Shown here: positions 1-8,293 of the stretch, one piece after another
How positions within the stretch are numbered: the first letter of the stretch is position 1
Layout of the letters: each line of letters starts with the position of its first letter
Assembly (NCBI GenBank): GCA_035527835.1
Contig: DATKZS010000137.1
Location: 1-54,948, forward strand
Source: DATKZS01 sp035527835 [NCBI: bacterium]
GTDB taxonomy: Bacteria > RBG-13-61-14
Length of the DNA: 54,948 bases
Direction: 5' to 3'
Position numbers and translations under genes: made by a program
The notes under the pieces: model-generated
What the model was told of the DNA's origin: nothing
The model's input: the letters and a program-made list of their open reading frames with translations, nothing else
Databases searched by the model: none

Positions 1-20
1 GTTCTTTGCGCCTTTGCGTG
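1..20. repeat. Half of a GCG-TTCTTTGCGCC hairpin repeat, cut by the window edge
   Basis: The first 20 bases match the right arm of the long hairpin at 8171-8210 (TTCTTTGCGCCTTTGCG). The matching left arm would lie outside the window. It belongs to the dispersed inverted-repeat family also seen at 23161, 26661, 31502 and 36447. Confidence 0.6.
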
Positions 21-109
21 CCAACCTGGAATTGTAAAGCATAACAATCTCTAAACTTGAGAGAAGGCCGGAGAGCGGATATGCTGGAAGGCCGGGAGGA
101 ACTTGGGCG

Positions 110-1384
110 ATGGACAAGCTGGTGATTCGGGGCGGGAAGCCGCTCTCTGGCCGGGTCAGGGTGAGCGGTGCCAAGAACGCGGCGCTGCCGGCGTTTTGCG
201 CGACCATTTTGGCGCCGGGCCGTCACGTTATCCGCAACGCGCCGAACCTGAAGGACGTCCAGACGACGATCGAGCTGCTGCGCCGTCTCGGGGTGGTGGT
301 GGACGACTCGCGGCTGGCCGCGGAGCACGTGGCCGAGATTGACACCAGCCGGATCAGCTCGGTGCGCGCGCCGTACGACCTGGTCAAGACGATGCGCGCT
401 TCCATCCTGGTGCTGGGTCCGCTGCTGGCGCGGGAGGGCAAGGCCGAGGTCTCGCTGCCGGGCGGGTGCGCCATCGGGGCCCGGCCGGTGAATTTGCACT
501 TGAAGGGCCTGGAGACGCTGGGGGCCTCGATCCGCCTCCAGCACGGCTACATCATCGCCCAGGCCGGGGGCTTGAAGGGCGCGGAGTTCGCGTTCGACGT
601 GAGCACCGTGACCGGCACCGAGAACCTGATGATGGCGGCGGCGCTGGCCCAGGGGACCACGGTGCTGACCGGCTCCGCCATGGAGCCGGAGGTGACGGCG
701 CTCGCTGAGATGCTGGTGGCCATGGGCGCGGACATTCACGGCCTGGGCACGACGCGGATCGAGATCAGGGGCGGGAAGCCCTTGCACCCGGTGGATTTCA
801 CGATCATGCCGGACCGGATCGAGGCCGGGACCTACATGGCGGCGGCGGCCTGCACCAGGGGCGAGGTGCTGGTGGAGGGCGCGAACGCGGGGCATATGGA
901 GGCGGTGATCGCGAAGTTCCGGGAGGCCGGGGTCACGGTGGAGGAGAGGCCGGAAGGCCTTTTGGTGAAGAGCGACGGGGTGCGGGCGGTGGACGTGAAG
1001 ACGCAGCCGTACCCGGGGTTCCCGACCGACATGCAGGCGCAGTTCATGGTGCTGATGTGCATGGCCAAGGACGGCATCTCCGTGATCGCCGAGACTGTGT
1101 TCGAGAACCGCTTCATGCACGTGCTCGAGCTCCAGCGCATGGGCGCCGACATCAGGATCGACGGCCACAGCGCCATCATCCACGGCAGGGGCCAGCTCTC
1201 CGGGACCTCCGTGATGGCCACCGACCTCCGGGCCTCCGCCTCGCTCGCCCTGGCCGGACTCGCCGCCGACGGCGAGACGGAAATCCTGCGCATCTATCAC
1301 CTCGACCGCGGCTACGAAAAGATGGAGGAAAAACTTAAAAACCTGGGCGCGGACATGGAGCGCGTCAAGGGGGCCGGGCTGTGA
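110..1384 (+). CDS. murA: UDP-N-acetylglucosamine 1-carboxyvinyltransferase
   Basis: First committed step of peptidoglycan synthesis: transfer of enolpyruvate from PEP to UDP-GlcNAc in the cytoplasm. The 424-residue length is normal for MurA. The N-terminus has the substrate-binding KN pair (SGAKNAALPAF). The catalytic loop reads PGGCAIGARPVNLHLKG with the active-site cysteine at residue 120, so the fosfomycin-sensitive Cys form is expected. The C-terminal half holds PGFPTDMQAQFM and ENRFMH, both family hallmarks. GGGAGGA at 94-100 lies 9 nt before the ATG, which fixes the start. The stop overlaps the GTG of hisD (GTGA), so the two are translationally coupled. Confidence 0.97.
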   Translation: MDKLVIRGGKPLSGRVRVSGAKNAALPAFCATILAPGRHVIRNAPNLKDVQTTIELLRRLGVVVDDSRLAAEHVAEIDTSRISSVRAPYDLVKTMRASILVLGPLLAREGKAEVSLPGGCAIGARPVNLHLKGLETLGASIRLQHGYIIAQAGGLKGAEFAFDVSTVTGTENLMMAAALAQGTTVLTGSAMEPEVTALAEMLVAMGADIHGLGTTRIEIRGGKPLHPVDFTIMPDRIEAGTYMAAAACTRGEVLVEGANAGHMEAVIAKFREAGVTVEERPEGLLVKSDGVRAVDVKTQPYPGFPTDMQAQFMVLMCMAKDGISVIAETVFENRFMHVLELQRMGADIRIDGHSAIIHGRGQLSGTSVMATDLRASASLALAGLAADGETEILRIYHLDRGYEKMEEKLKNLGADMERVKGAGL

Positions 1385-2661
1385 GGGTTAAGAGTTATAA
1401 GGACAAAGATTTTTTTTCATTCATTGCTCGTCGCATTACTCTGCATAAAATACCCACGAATGTCCAAAGAGCAGCGGACAAAATTTTCAATAGAGTGCTT
1501 GAACAAGGCCGCAAAGCTCTTATTGATTATACTATTCAGTTTGACCGTAACCCCATCACGGTAAAAACCATCAAGGTATCGCCTGAAGAATTCGAAAAAG
1601 CCAAGGGCTTGGTGCCTAAATCCGATCAAGAAATAATTAAGCTGGCGGCAAAACGCATTGCGGCATATCATTTAAAACAGTCATTGCCTCCAGTCAGGTT
1701 CGATGATGGCAAGGGCACGGTTATAGAAGAACGGGCGGTACCTATTGACAGTGTCGGCCTATGTATACCTGGAGGACGGGCGCCTCTGGCCTCCACCGTC
1801 CTCATGACGGCGATTCCGGCGCGGATCGCTGGCGTCAAAAGAATTATCATCATCAATCCCTGGCCCGACGGGCGGATGAACGCGCATGTTATTTTCGCGG
1901 CGCAGCTCGTAGGCGTAAAAGAAATTTATAAAGTGGGCGGAGCTCAAGCTGTGGCTGCACTCGCGAGAGGGATTGCACCGATCCCCCGCGTGGACAAGAT
2001 AGTTGGCCCCGGAAGCGCTTGGGTCACCGCGGCTAAGGCTATCGCCGCTTCGCAAGGATTGTGCGGCATTGATTCGCTGGCGGGGCCTTCGGAGGTTGTG
2101 GTGGTAGCTGACGCAAGGGCCTACCCCGGATGCGTGGCGGCCGATCTTCTTTCGCAGGCGGAGCACGGAGATGATTCGAGAGCTATCCTCGTCACCACCT
2201 CGCATCGATTGGCGGAAAAAGTTGATGCCGAGCTCGGTCGGATGATAAAAGGCGGACCATGGCCCCAAGCGGCGGGAAAACGGGTGGAGGCAGTGATTGT
2301 CAAAGATCTCAAGCAAGCCGCTTTTGTGGTGAACCAATTCGCGCCCGAGCACTTGGAGATCATCGTGAAAAATCCCCGGAGCTTTCTTAGTAAAGTGCGC
2401 AACGCCGCCAGCATTTTCATCGGCCCCTACTCGCCCGTGCCGGCGGGCGATTACATGGCCGGCGGCAACCACGTCCTGCCGACCGGCGGCACCGCGCGCT
2501 GGAGCTCTCCCCTTTCCGTTTACGACTTCGTGAAGCGGCAGACCGTCACCGAATTATCCAAGGAAGCGCTATGCTCGATCAAGGAGCCGACCGCGCGATT
2601 CGCCGAGATCGAGGGCCTTCACGCCCACGCCTTGTCGGTCCGGAAACGGTTCTCCCGATGA
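1381..2661 (+). CDS. hisD: histidinol dehydrogenase
   Basis: Catalyses the last two steps of histidine synthesis, histidinol to histidine with two NAD+. The GTG start overlaps the murA stop. Expected metal ligands and catalytic residues are visible: LLSQAEHGDDS (Gln and His ligands), FAPEHLEI (catalytic Glu-His), PVPAGDYMAGGNHVLPTGG (Asp ligand) and a C-terminal HAHALSVRKRF (His ligand). Length 426 is normal. The first two thirds (about 1381-2350) are clearly more AT-rich, with many AAA/ATT codons, than murA before it or the membrane gene after it, while the last 250 bases match the neighbours. This hints at acquisition or recombination of part of the gene. In many anaerobes hisG lies between murA and hisD; here it is absent. 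Confidence 0.95.
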   Translation: MRVKSYKDKDFFSFIARRITLHKIPTNVQRAADKIFNRVLEQGRKALIDYTIQFDRNPITVKTIKVSPEEFEKAKGLVPKSDQEIIKLAAKRIAAYHLKQSLPPVRFDDGKGTVIEERAVPIDSVGLCIPGGRAPLASTVLMTAIPARIAGVKRIIIINPWPDGRMNAHVIFAAQLVGVKEIYKVGGAQAVAALARGIAPIPRVDKIVGPGSAWVTAAKAIAASQGLCGIDSLAGPSEVVVVADARAYPGCVAADLLSQAEHGDDSRAILVTTSHRLAEKVDAELGRMIKGGPWPQAAGKRVEAVIVKDLKQAAFVVNQFAPEHLEIIVKNPRSFLSKVRNAASIFIGPYSPVPAGDYMAGGNHVLPTGGTARWSSPLSVYDFVKRQTVTELSKEALCSIKEPTARFAEIEGLHAHALSVRKRFSR

Positions 2662-5012
2662 GCGATCGCGAACGCCTGTCGTGGAGGGAGGCCGGGGTCG
2701 TCAGCTCGCAGTTGAACGGGTTCCTTCCGCTGTTTCTCGCGTCCTTTATCCTGCTCGCCCTGGCGCTGCTGGCCGCGCACTTCGATCCCGCGCTGCCCGC
2801 GGAGGCCCGGATCGCGCTCGGGTTCGGAGTGTTCCTGGTCCTGCCCGGCCTGTTCCTGGCGCTCATCTTTTTCCCCCATAAGCGCTTCTGGCTGCCGGAG
2901 CGGCTGCCGTTGTCCATCGCGCTGTCGCTCGGGGTATGGGCGTTTCCCGGGCTCATGGCTTTCATCTGGGAGTGGAGCCTGCACAAGGTGATCATGATCG
3001 AGATCACGGTGACGCTCGGCCTGTTCCTGGTGGCCCTGGTGCAGCATTTGTTTTTCGTGACCCACTTCGACCCCGACCCGCATGAGCCGGCGTCGCGGTG
3101 GAGCTACGCGGCGGTGCTCGCGGTGACGCTCGGGCTGGCGGCGTTCGCCTACTGGACGGGCGCGGAGCGGGGCGAGGTCATGGACTGGGACTATTTCAAT
3201 TACATCTCGGCGGTGGTGAAGCTGGTGGCGTGGAACCAGGCTTCGAACGCGCACGTTTTTTATCTGGACGCGCCGCCGGACCCGATCCATTCCTATAACA
3301 TCTGGGCCCTGCAATGGGCGCTGATGGCCAGGCTCTACCATCTCGACCCCATCGAGCTCTACCGCCGGAGCGCGTTCCTGACCGTTCCCGCGGCCGCGCT
3401 CGCTTTCTTCGCGCTCGGCCGCCGCATGTTTTCGGCCAACGTGGCCCGCACCGCGTTTTTCATCTACGTCCTCTATAACGTCATTTACGCGGGCCTGATC
3501 TTTTTCGGCCGCACCACCTTTTATCCGGACGACGGCATGTGGCTGATCGTGTTCCCCATGTGCCTCGTCTTGTTCCTGCGCATGTTCGAGACCAGGCACG
3601 ACGGGCTGCTCCTCGGGCTCACGCTCTCGGCGTTGGCGGCCTCCATCGTGCACGTCTTGTGGGGCCTGTCGTTTTACCTGGTGATCGGGAGCTACTTCAT
3701 CCTGTTCCTGCTCTACCGCTTCGGCGCGGCGCGGGCCGTGGTCATGACGGCCCGGGGCGGCAAGGCACCCCACCTCATCACCGCGCTGGCGCTGGCGTCG
3801 CTGCCCGTGGTCCTGGCCATGATTGACATGGCGGTGATGGCGGCGCGGGGAAGCTACGACGGGTTTACACCGCTCTTGGGCGGCGGGCTGGATTTTTCGG
3901 CCGGGGTGTACCTGGCGGCCTTCGTGGCGCTGCCGGCCCTGTATCTCATCTGGCTGGTCGCGCCTTTCCGGCCGCGGCCGGGCCCGGAGGGCGATCCTAA
4001 CATCAACTTCACGCTGCGGCGCACCGGCTACATCCTGGCCATGTGCCTGTTCGTGGCCATCCCTTACGCGTTTCTGCGTTACGGCGCGATCCAGAGCACC
4101 AACTGGTCGCAGTTCGGGCGCAACCCCTACCGCGCGTTCCTCACGGCGAACCTGTTTTTTTTGAACCCGTTCGAGCTCAGCCTCGGCAACCCGGGCATGA
4201 CCTTTTATCCGCTCTGGATCGCGGGCTATCTCTGCCTGCCCGCGCTGTTCGCGGCCGCGCGGCGGCAATACCAGCCCCGCGTCGCGCTGGTGGCGCTGAT
4301 CGCGGTCCCGCTCATCTGCTTTCACCCGGCGCTGGCCACGTTTTTCGCCGAGCACTTCAGCCTGGGCTACCTGCGCCGCCTGGAAAAGCTCGGCGCGCTC
4401 TTCTGCGTGTTCCCGCTGGCGCTCACGCTGCACCGCGTCGGCAACTGGATTCTTGACGAAGAGCGCAGGCCGCTTGCACACCTGGCGCTGGTGCTCGCGG
4501 CGGCGGCGCTGCTCAGCGCGGCGTGCATTCCGTGGCGGGTCCAGGAGCGGTATTACAACGGGATGCTCAAGAAAACGATAGCGATCGCGCGGGCGTATCC
4601 CCAGGATTCGCTGATCCACGACGACACGCCGTACCTGGCGATCCGGGAGCACGGCTGGTTCGGCGCGGACGCGGTGATCTTCTCGGACATCTGGACCAGC
4701 TACCGGCTGACCGCGTACCTTCCTCTGTTCGTGGCCTGCCAGGCCAAGCCGGGAACCGGAGTGCCGGACCAGGACGAGCGCAGGCTCCTGGAATTGGAAT
4801 TCTTCGACCCCGCCACCGGCATCGCCCGGATGGAACGGATCCTCACCCGCTTCCACGCCGCCGGCGTCATCGTCAACCGCAATCCCACCTACAAGCTCTA
4901 CGGCATCCCCTGCGGCCATCCCGAGGCCATCGGCAAGCTCAAAACCGCGCCGGAGAGCTTCGAGCCGCTCTATGACCAGGGCGACTGGGCCATCTTCCGG
5001 TTTAAAGGGTGA
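2658..5012 (+). CDS. large polytopic membrane protein, GT-C glycosyltransferase-like
   Basis: A 784-residue protein with about a dozen hydrophobic segments. The ATG at 2658 (MSDRERLSWREAG) overlaps the hisD stop as ATGA and is preferred over an in-frame ATG at 2571 buried in hisD. After the first transmembrane segments comes an acidic loop, VMDWDYFNYISAVVK, of the type that carries catalytic Asp residues in GT-C enzymes (PMT/ArnT-like). A soluble tail follows the last membrane helices (from about residue 620). I infer a polyprenyl-phosphate-sugar-dependent glycosyltransferase or an uncharacterised relative. No named family could be assigned with certainty. Coupling to murA-hisD may be positional rather than functional. 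Confidence 0.75.
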   Translation: MSDRERLSWREAGVVSSQLNGFLPLFLASFILLALALLAAHFDPALPAEARIALGFGVFLVLPGLFLALIFFPHKRFWLPERLPLSIALSLGVWAFPGLMAFIWEWSLHKVIMIEITVTLGLFLVALVQHLFFVTHFDPDPHEPASRWSYAAVLAVTLGLAAFAYWTGAERGEVMDWDYFNYISAVVKLVAWNQASNAHVFYLDAPPDPIHSYNIWALQWALMARLYHLDPIELYRRSAFLTVPAAALAFFALGRRMFSANVARTAFFIYVLYNVIYAGLIFFGRTTFYPDDGMWLIVFPMCLVLFLRMFETRHDGLLLGLTLSALAASIVHVLWGLSFYLVIGSYFILFLLYRFGAARAVVMTARGGKAPHLITALALASLPVVLAMIDMAVMAARGSYDGFTPLLGGGLDFSAGVYLAAFVALPALYLIWLVAPFRPRPGPEGDPNINFTLRRTGYILAMCLFVAIPYAFLRYGAIQSTNWSQFGRNPYRAFLTANLFFLNPFELSLGNPGMTFYPLWIAGYLCLPALFAAARRQYQPRVALVALIAVPLICFHPALATFFAEHFSLGYLRRLEKLGALFCVFPLALTLHRVGNWILDEERRPLAHLALVLAAAALLSAACIPWRVQERYYNGMLKKTIAIARAYPQDSLIHDDTPYLAIREHGWFGADAVIFSDIWTSYRLTAYLPLFVACQAKPGTGVPDQDERRLLELEFFDPATGIARMERILTRFHAAGVIVNRNPTYKLYGIPCGHPEAIGKLKTAPESFEPLYDQGDWAIFRFKG

Positions 5013-5052
5013 CGGCCGCGTTGGGAGGGAACGATCAGGCACTGATTGCCTT

Positions 5053-5263
5053 AAGCCCGATTCATCGGGCTTTCTTCCAGGGTGTAGGCCCGCCATTTAT
5101 GGCGGGTATCGAGGCGCGGCAAAGCCAGAGGGAGGGCGTTTTAACGTCCTTCTCTTGCCTCCGGGCTTTAGCCCCCGGATAAATCCTTTATTTCGAGAAC
5201 CCCGTTGAAACGGGGTCCAGAGCAGGTGCCCGTCGCCGCGTTAACCCGCGCTAAAGCACGGGC
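5053..5263. repeat. cluster of short GC hairpins with 1-3 nt loops
   Basis: The 309-base gap between the GT-C-like gene and valS contains no gene. It holds at least four tight hairpins: 5053-5072 (9-bp stem, TC loop, followed by TTTC, so it may also end the murA operon), 5089-5106 (8-bp stem, TT loop), 5199-5216 (8-bp stem, GA loop) and 5246-5263 (one mismatch, AA loop). 5161-5178 is a further imperfect one. The second is embedded in GTGTAGGCCCGCC and the last in ACGGGCCTACACC, so parts of the cluster are themselves inverted relative to each other. Confidence 0.8.
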
Positions 5264-5321
5264 CTACACCTGAAGCAAGGCCGGTGAACCGGCCTCCCCA
5301 GTCCCCCGGTGGCCGCGTGGG

Positions 5322-8021
5322 TCACGCCTTCCACACTATACCTGACTGTTGTTTTAAATCTTCCATCCGCTTCCGAGTCTCGAGAAGGGTGGCTTTCTTG
5401 GCGGTGAGCTCTTCCTGGATCTCCTTCTGTTTGGCGATGACTTCCGGCGGGGCCTTGGCGATGAAGCCCTGGTTTGCGAGCTTGGCCTCGACCTTTTTGA
5501 GCTCGGCGCCGAGCTTGGCGAGCTCCTTGTCAATGCGTTTGATCTCCTGGTCCGGGTTGACCAGCCCGGCGACGTGGACGGAGACCTGGACCGGCCCGCA
5601 GCGGCGGGTGACGGCCTTCTTGCTCACCGGAGCGCCGGGTTCGGCGATGACCAACTCGGCGATCTGCACTTGCGGCGGGCTCAAGATGTAGCCCTGGAGG
5701 GCATGCAAGACGTCCGCGGCCGGGGCGGTGTCGGGGGTCAGGGTGATCTTGGTCCTGGCGCCGGCCGGGACCAGGTTCTCGGAGCGGGTGTTGCGGATGG
5801 CGACCACGATGGACTGGACGAGCGCCATGTTGGCTTCCAGGTCCGCGTCCTCTTTCTCCTCGTCGCGGGCGGGGAATTCGGAGACCATGATGGACTCGGT
5901 GGCGCCGGGCAGCGACTGGTACACCTCCTCGGAGAAGAAGGGCATGATGGGGTGGAGGAGTTTGACGGCGGCGGTGAGGGTGGAGATGAGGGTCTCCTGG
6001 GCCGCGCGTTTTTCGCCGGGGCTTTGGGGGTTGTAGAGGGACGGCTTGGACCACTCGATGTACCAGTCGCAGAGCTCGTCCCAGATGAAGTGGTACACGG
6101 CGTCGGCCATCTCGTGGAAGCGGTAATGGTCGGCGTGGCCGCGGACGGCGGTGATGGCCTTTTGGAGGCGGCTCGTGATCCACTTGTCGGCGGCGGAAAA
6201 CTCGGGCGCCGGTCCGGATGCCGGGTCGAATTCTTCGAGGTTTCCCAGGGTGAAGCGGGCGGCGTTCCAGATTTTGTTGATGAACTTCTTGGTGTCGGTG
6301 ATGCGGGACTCGCCGAGGCGGATGTCGCGTCCGGTGTAGGTCTCGTAGGTGAGGGTGAAGCGCAGGGCGTCGGCGCCGAACTCCTCGATGATCTCGATGG
6401 GGTCCACGAAGTTGCCGAGCGTCTTTGATTTCTTGCGGCCGAGCTCATCGCGGACCAGGCCGTGCAGATAGATGTCGGTGAAGGGCACCTGGCCCAGGAG
6501 ATGGATCCCCATCATCATCATGCGGGCGACCCAGAACTTGAGGATGTCGAAGCCGGTGATCATGGCGGAGTTGGGATAGAAGCGCTCGAGCTCCGGGGTC
6601 TGGTCGGGCCAGCCCAGGGTGGAGAAGGGCCAGAGCGCGGACGAGAACCAGGTATCGAGCACGTCGGGGTCGCGCCGGATGTTGCTCTGGCCGCAGTGGG
6701 CGCACTTTTCGGGGTCGTCGCGGGAGACGGTGATCTGGCGGCATTCATCGCAGTGCCACGCGGGGATCTGGTGTCCCCACCAGAGCTGGCGGGAGATGCA
6801 CCAGTCGCGGAGGTTTTCCATCCAGTTGTAGTATTCCTTTTCCTGGGCCTCGGGGATGATGATGGACTTGCCGTCGCGCACGGCCTGGAGCGCGGGCCGG
6901 GCCAGCGGCTCGATCTTGACGAACCATTGCTCGCTGATCACGGGCTCAACCACGGTCTTGCAGCGGTAGCAGCGGCCGGCGAGGAGGTTGTAAGGCTCGG
7001 TCTTCTCGAGCAACCCCTGGGCTTTTAAGTCCCTGACCACGGTCTCGCGGGCCTCGAAGCGGTCGAGGCCGCGGTATTTTTCGGGCACGTAATCGGTCAT
7101 GCGGGCGCGGCGGTCAATGGCCTGGGGCGCGGCGAGCCCGTGTTTTTTTCCGATCTCGTAGTCGTTGAAGTCGTGGCCCGGCGTGATTTTGAGGGCGCCG
7201 GTGCCGAACTCCATGTCCACGTAGGGCTCGCCGATCACGGGGATCTCGTGGTCGGTGAGCGGGAGCCTGACCTTTTTGCCGATGAATGATTTGTAGCGCT
7301 CGTCTTCAGGGTTCACCGCCACCGCGGTATCGCCGAGCATGGTCTCGGGCCGGGTGGTGGCCACGGTGAGCTTGCCCGAGCCCGCGGCGAGCGGATAGCT
7401 GACGTAATAGAGCAGTCCCTTCTCCGCCTCGCTCACGTCGGGCATCACCACTTCGAGGTTACTGAGCGCGGTGTCGCAGCGGGGGCACCAGTTGACCATG
7501 TACTCGCCGCGGTAGATCAGTCCCTCGTCGTAGAGCTTGACAAAGGTCTCGCGCACGGCCCGGGACAGGCCCTCGTCCATGGTGAAGCGCTCGCGGGTCC
7601 AGTCGCAGGAAGCGCCCAGCCTTTTCAATTGGTTGATGATGTGGCCGCCCTTCTGCTCCTTCCACTTCCAGACCCGTTTCAGGAACTCTTCGCGGCCTAT
7701 CTCCTCCTTGGTCTTGTTCTCGGCCGCGAGCTCTTTCTCGACCATGTATTGCGTGCTGATGCCGGCGTGGTCGGTGCCGGGCTGCCACAGAACGTTTTCG
7801 CCCAACATGCGGTGATAGCGGATCAGGATGTCCTGCAGCGTGTTGTTCAGCGCGTGGCCCTCGTGGAGGATGCCGGTGACGTTGGGCGGAGGGATGACGA
7901 TGCAGTAGTTCTTCGCGTCGGCTTTTTGCGCGGGCCGGAAATATCCTTTTTCTTCCCAGAAGCGGTACCACCGTTCCTCCGCTTTCTGGTGGTCGAAAAA
8001 CTGGTCGAGTTTCTTAGTCAT
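5322..8021 (-). CDS. valS: valyl-tRNA synthetase
   Basis: Class I aminoacyl-tRNA synthetase charging tRNA-Val. The 899-residue protein has the HIGH-type motif PPPNVTGILHEGHA, the KMSKS-type motif RKKSKTLGN, a GTDHAGIS substrate motif and the editing-domain region TTRPETMLGDTAVAV. Zinc-type CxxC pairs appear in the inserted domains (NWCPRCD, GRCYRCK, HCDEC/CAHCG). The C-terminus is the coiled-coil tRNA-binding arm typical of ValRS (IKRIDKELAKLGAELKKVEAKL). It is a single gene on the minus strand with hairpin repeats on both sides. Confidence 0.97.
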   Translation of the reverse strand: MTKKLDQFFDHQKAEERWYRFWEEKGYFRPAQKADAKNYCIVIPPPNVTGILHEGHALNNTLQDILIRYHRMLGENVLWQPGTDHAGISTQYMVEKELAAENKTKEEIGREEFLKRVWKWKEQKGGHIINQLKRLGASCDWTRERFTMDEGLSRAVRETFVKLYDEGLIYRGEYMVNWCPRCDTALSNLEVVMPDVSEAEKGLLYYVSYPLAAGSGKLTVATTRPETMLGDTAVAVNPEDERYKSFIGKKVRLPLTDHEIPVIGEPYVDMEFGTGALKITPGHDFNDYEIGKKHGLAAPQAIDRRARMTDYVPEKYRGLDRFEARETVVRDLKAQGLLEKTEPYNLLAGRCYRCKTVVEPVISEQWFVKIEPLARPALQAVRDGKSIIIPEAQEKEYYNWMENLRDWCISRQLWWGHQIPAWHCDECRQITVSRDDPEKCAHCGQSNIRRDPDVLDTWFSSALWPFSTLGWPDQTPELERFYPNSAMITGFDILKFWVARMMMMGIHLLGQVPFTDIYLHGLVRDELGRKKSKTLGNFVDPIEIIEEFGADALRFTLTYETYTGRDIRLGESRITDTKKFINKIWNAARFTLGNLEEFDPASGPAPEFSAADKWITSRLQKAITAVRGHADHYRFHEMADAVYHFIWDELCDWYIEWSKPSLYNPQSPGEKRAAQETLISTLTAAVKLLHPIMPFFSEEVYQSLPGATESIMVSEFPARDEEKEDADLEANMALVQSIVVAIRNTRSENLVPAGARTKITLTPDTAPAADVLHALQGYILSPPQVQIAELVIAEPGAPVSKKAVTRRCGPVQVSVHVAGLVNPDQEIKRIDKELAKLGAELKKVEAKLANQGFIAKAPPEVIAKQKEIQEELTAKKATLLETRKRMEDLKQQSGIVWKA

Positions 8022-8072
8022 GGCGTCGTCAGCCTCCTTTAAACCGTCAGGGCGCGGTCAGGCCTTATTTTA

Positions 8073-8210
8073 TAAGCGCAAAGGCGCAAAGAACGCAAAG
8101 AAAATATTTGTTGGGCCTGGTTCCGCCTCGGACTCCAAGGCAAGGAGTTCATGAATCTCATGCCGTTATCAATTTTTTTCTCTGCGTTCTTTGCGCCTTT
8201 GCGCTTTAAA
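8073..8210. repeat. long inverted repeat (AAGCGCAAAGGCGCAAAGAACGC arms)
   Basis: The left arm at about 8073-8106 and right arm at about 8171-8210 pair over roughly 30 bp with few mismatches, ending in A/T-rich tracts, around a centre of about 60 bases. It lies between the start of valS and the end of the receiver gene, so it is upstream of valS on the minus strand. It is related to the hairpins at 23161, 26661 and 31502. Confidence 0.85.
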
Positions 8211-8243
8211 AATCTCGCGTGACCCGTTCCGTTCAAATAGGCA

Positions 8244-8266
8244 AAAGGGGACCGATGATCCCCTTT
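8244..8266 (-). terminator. probable terminator of the receiver gene
   Basis: AAAGGGG at 8244-8250 pairs with CCCCTTT at 8260-8266. On the minus strand the stem is followed by TTTTGCC, 28 bases past the stop of the receiver-domain gene. The T tract is short, so this is a moderate call. Confidence 0.5.
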
Positions 8267-8293
8267 GGCCGGCTGGATTCGAGAAATTTATGG

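Noticed and set aside
2619-5096. 825-codon open frame antisense to the GT-C-like gene
   Set aside because: It has Arg/Gln/His/Glu-rich low-complexity translation with no domain; a mirror of GC-rich codon use on the real gene.
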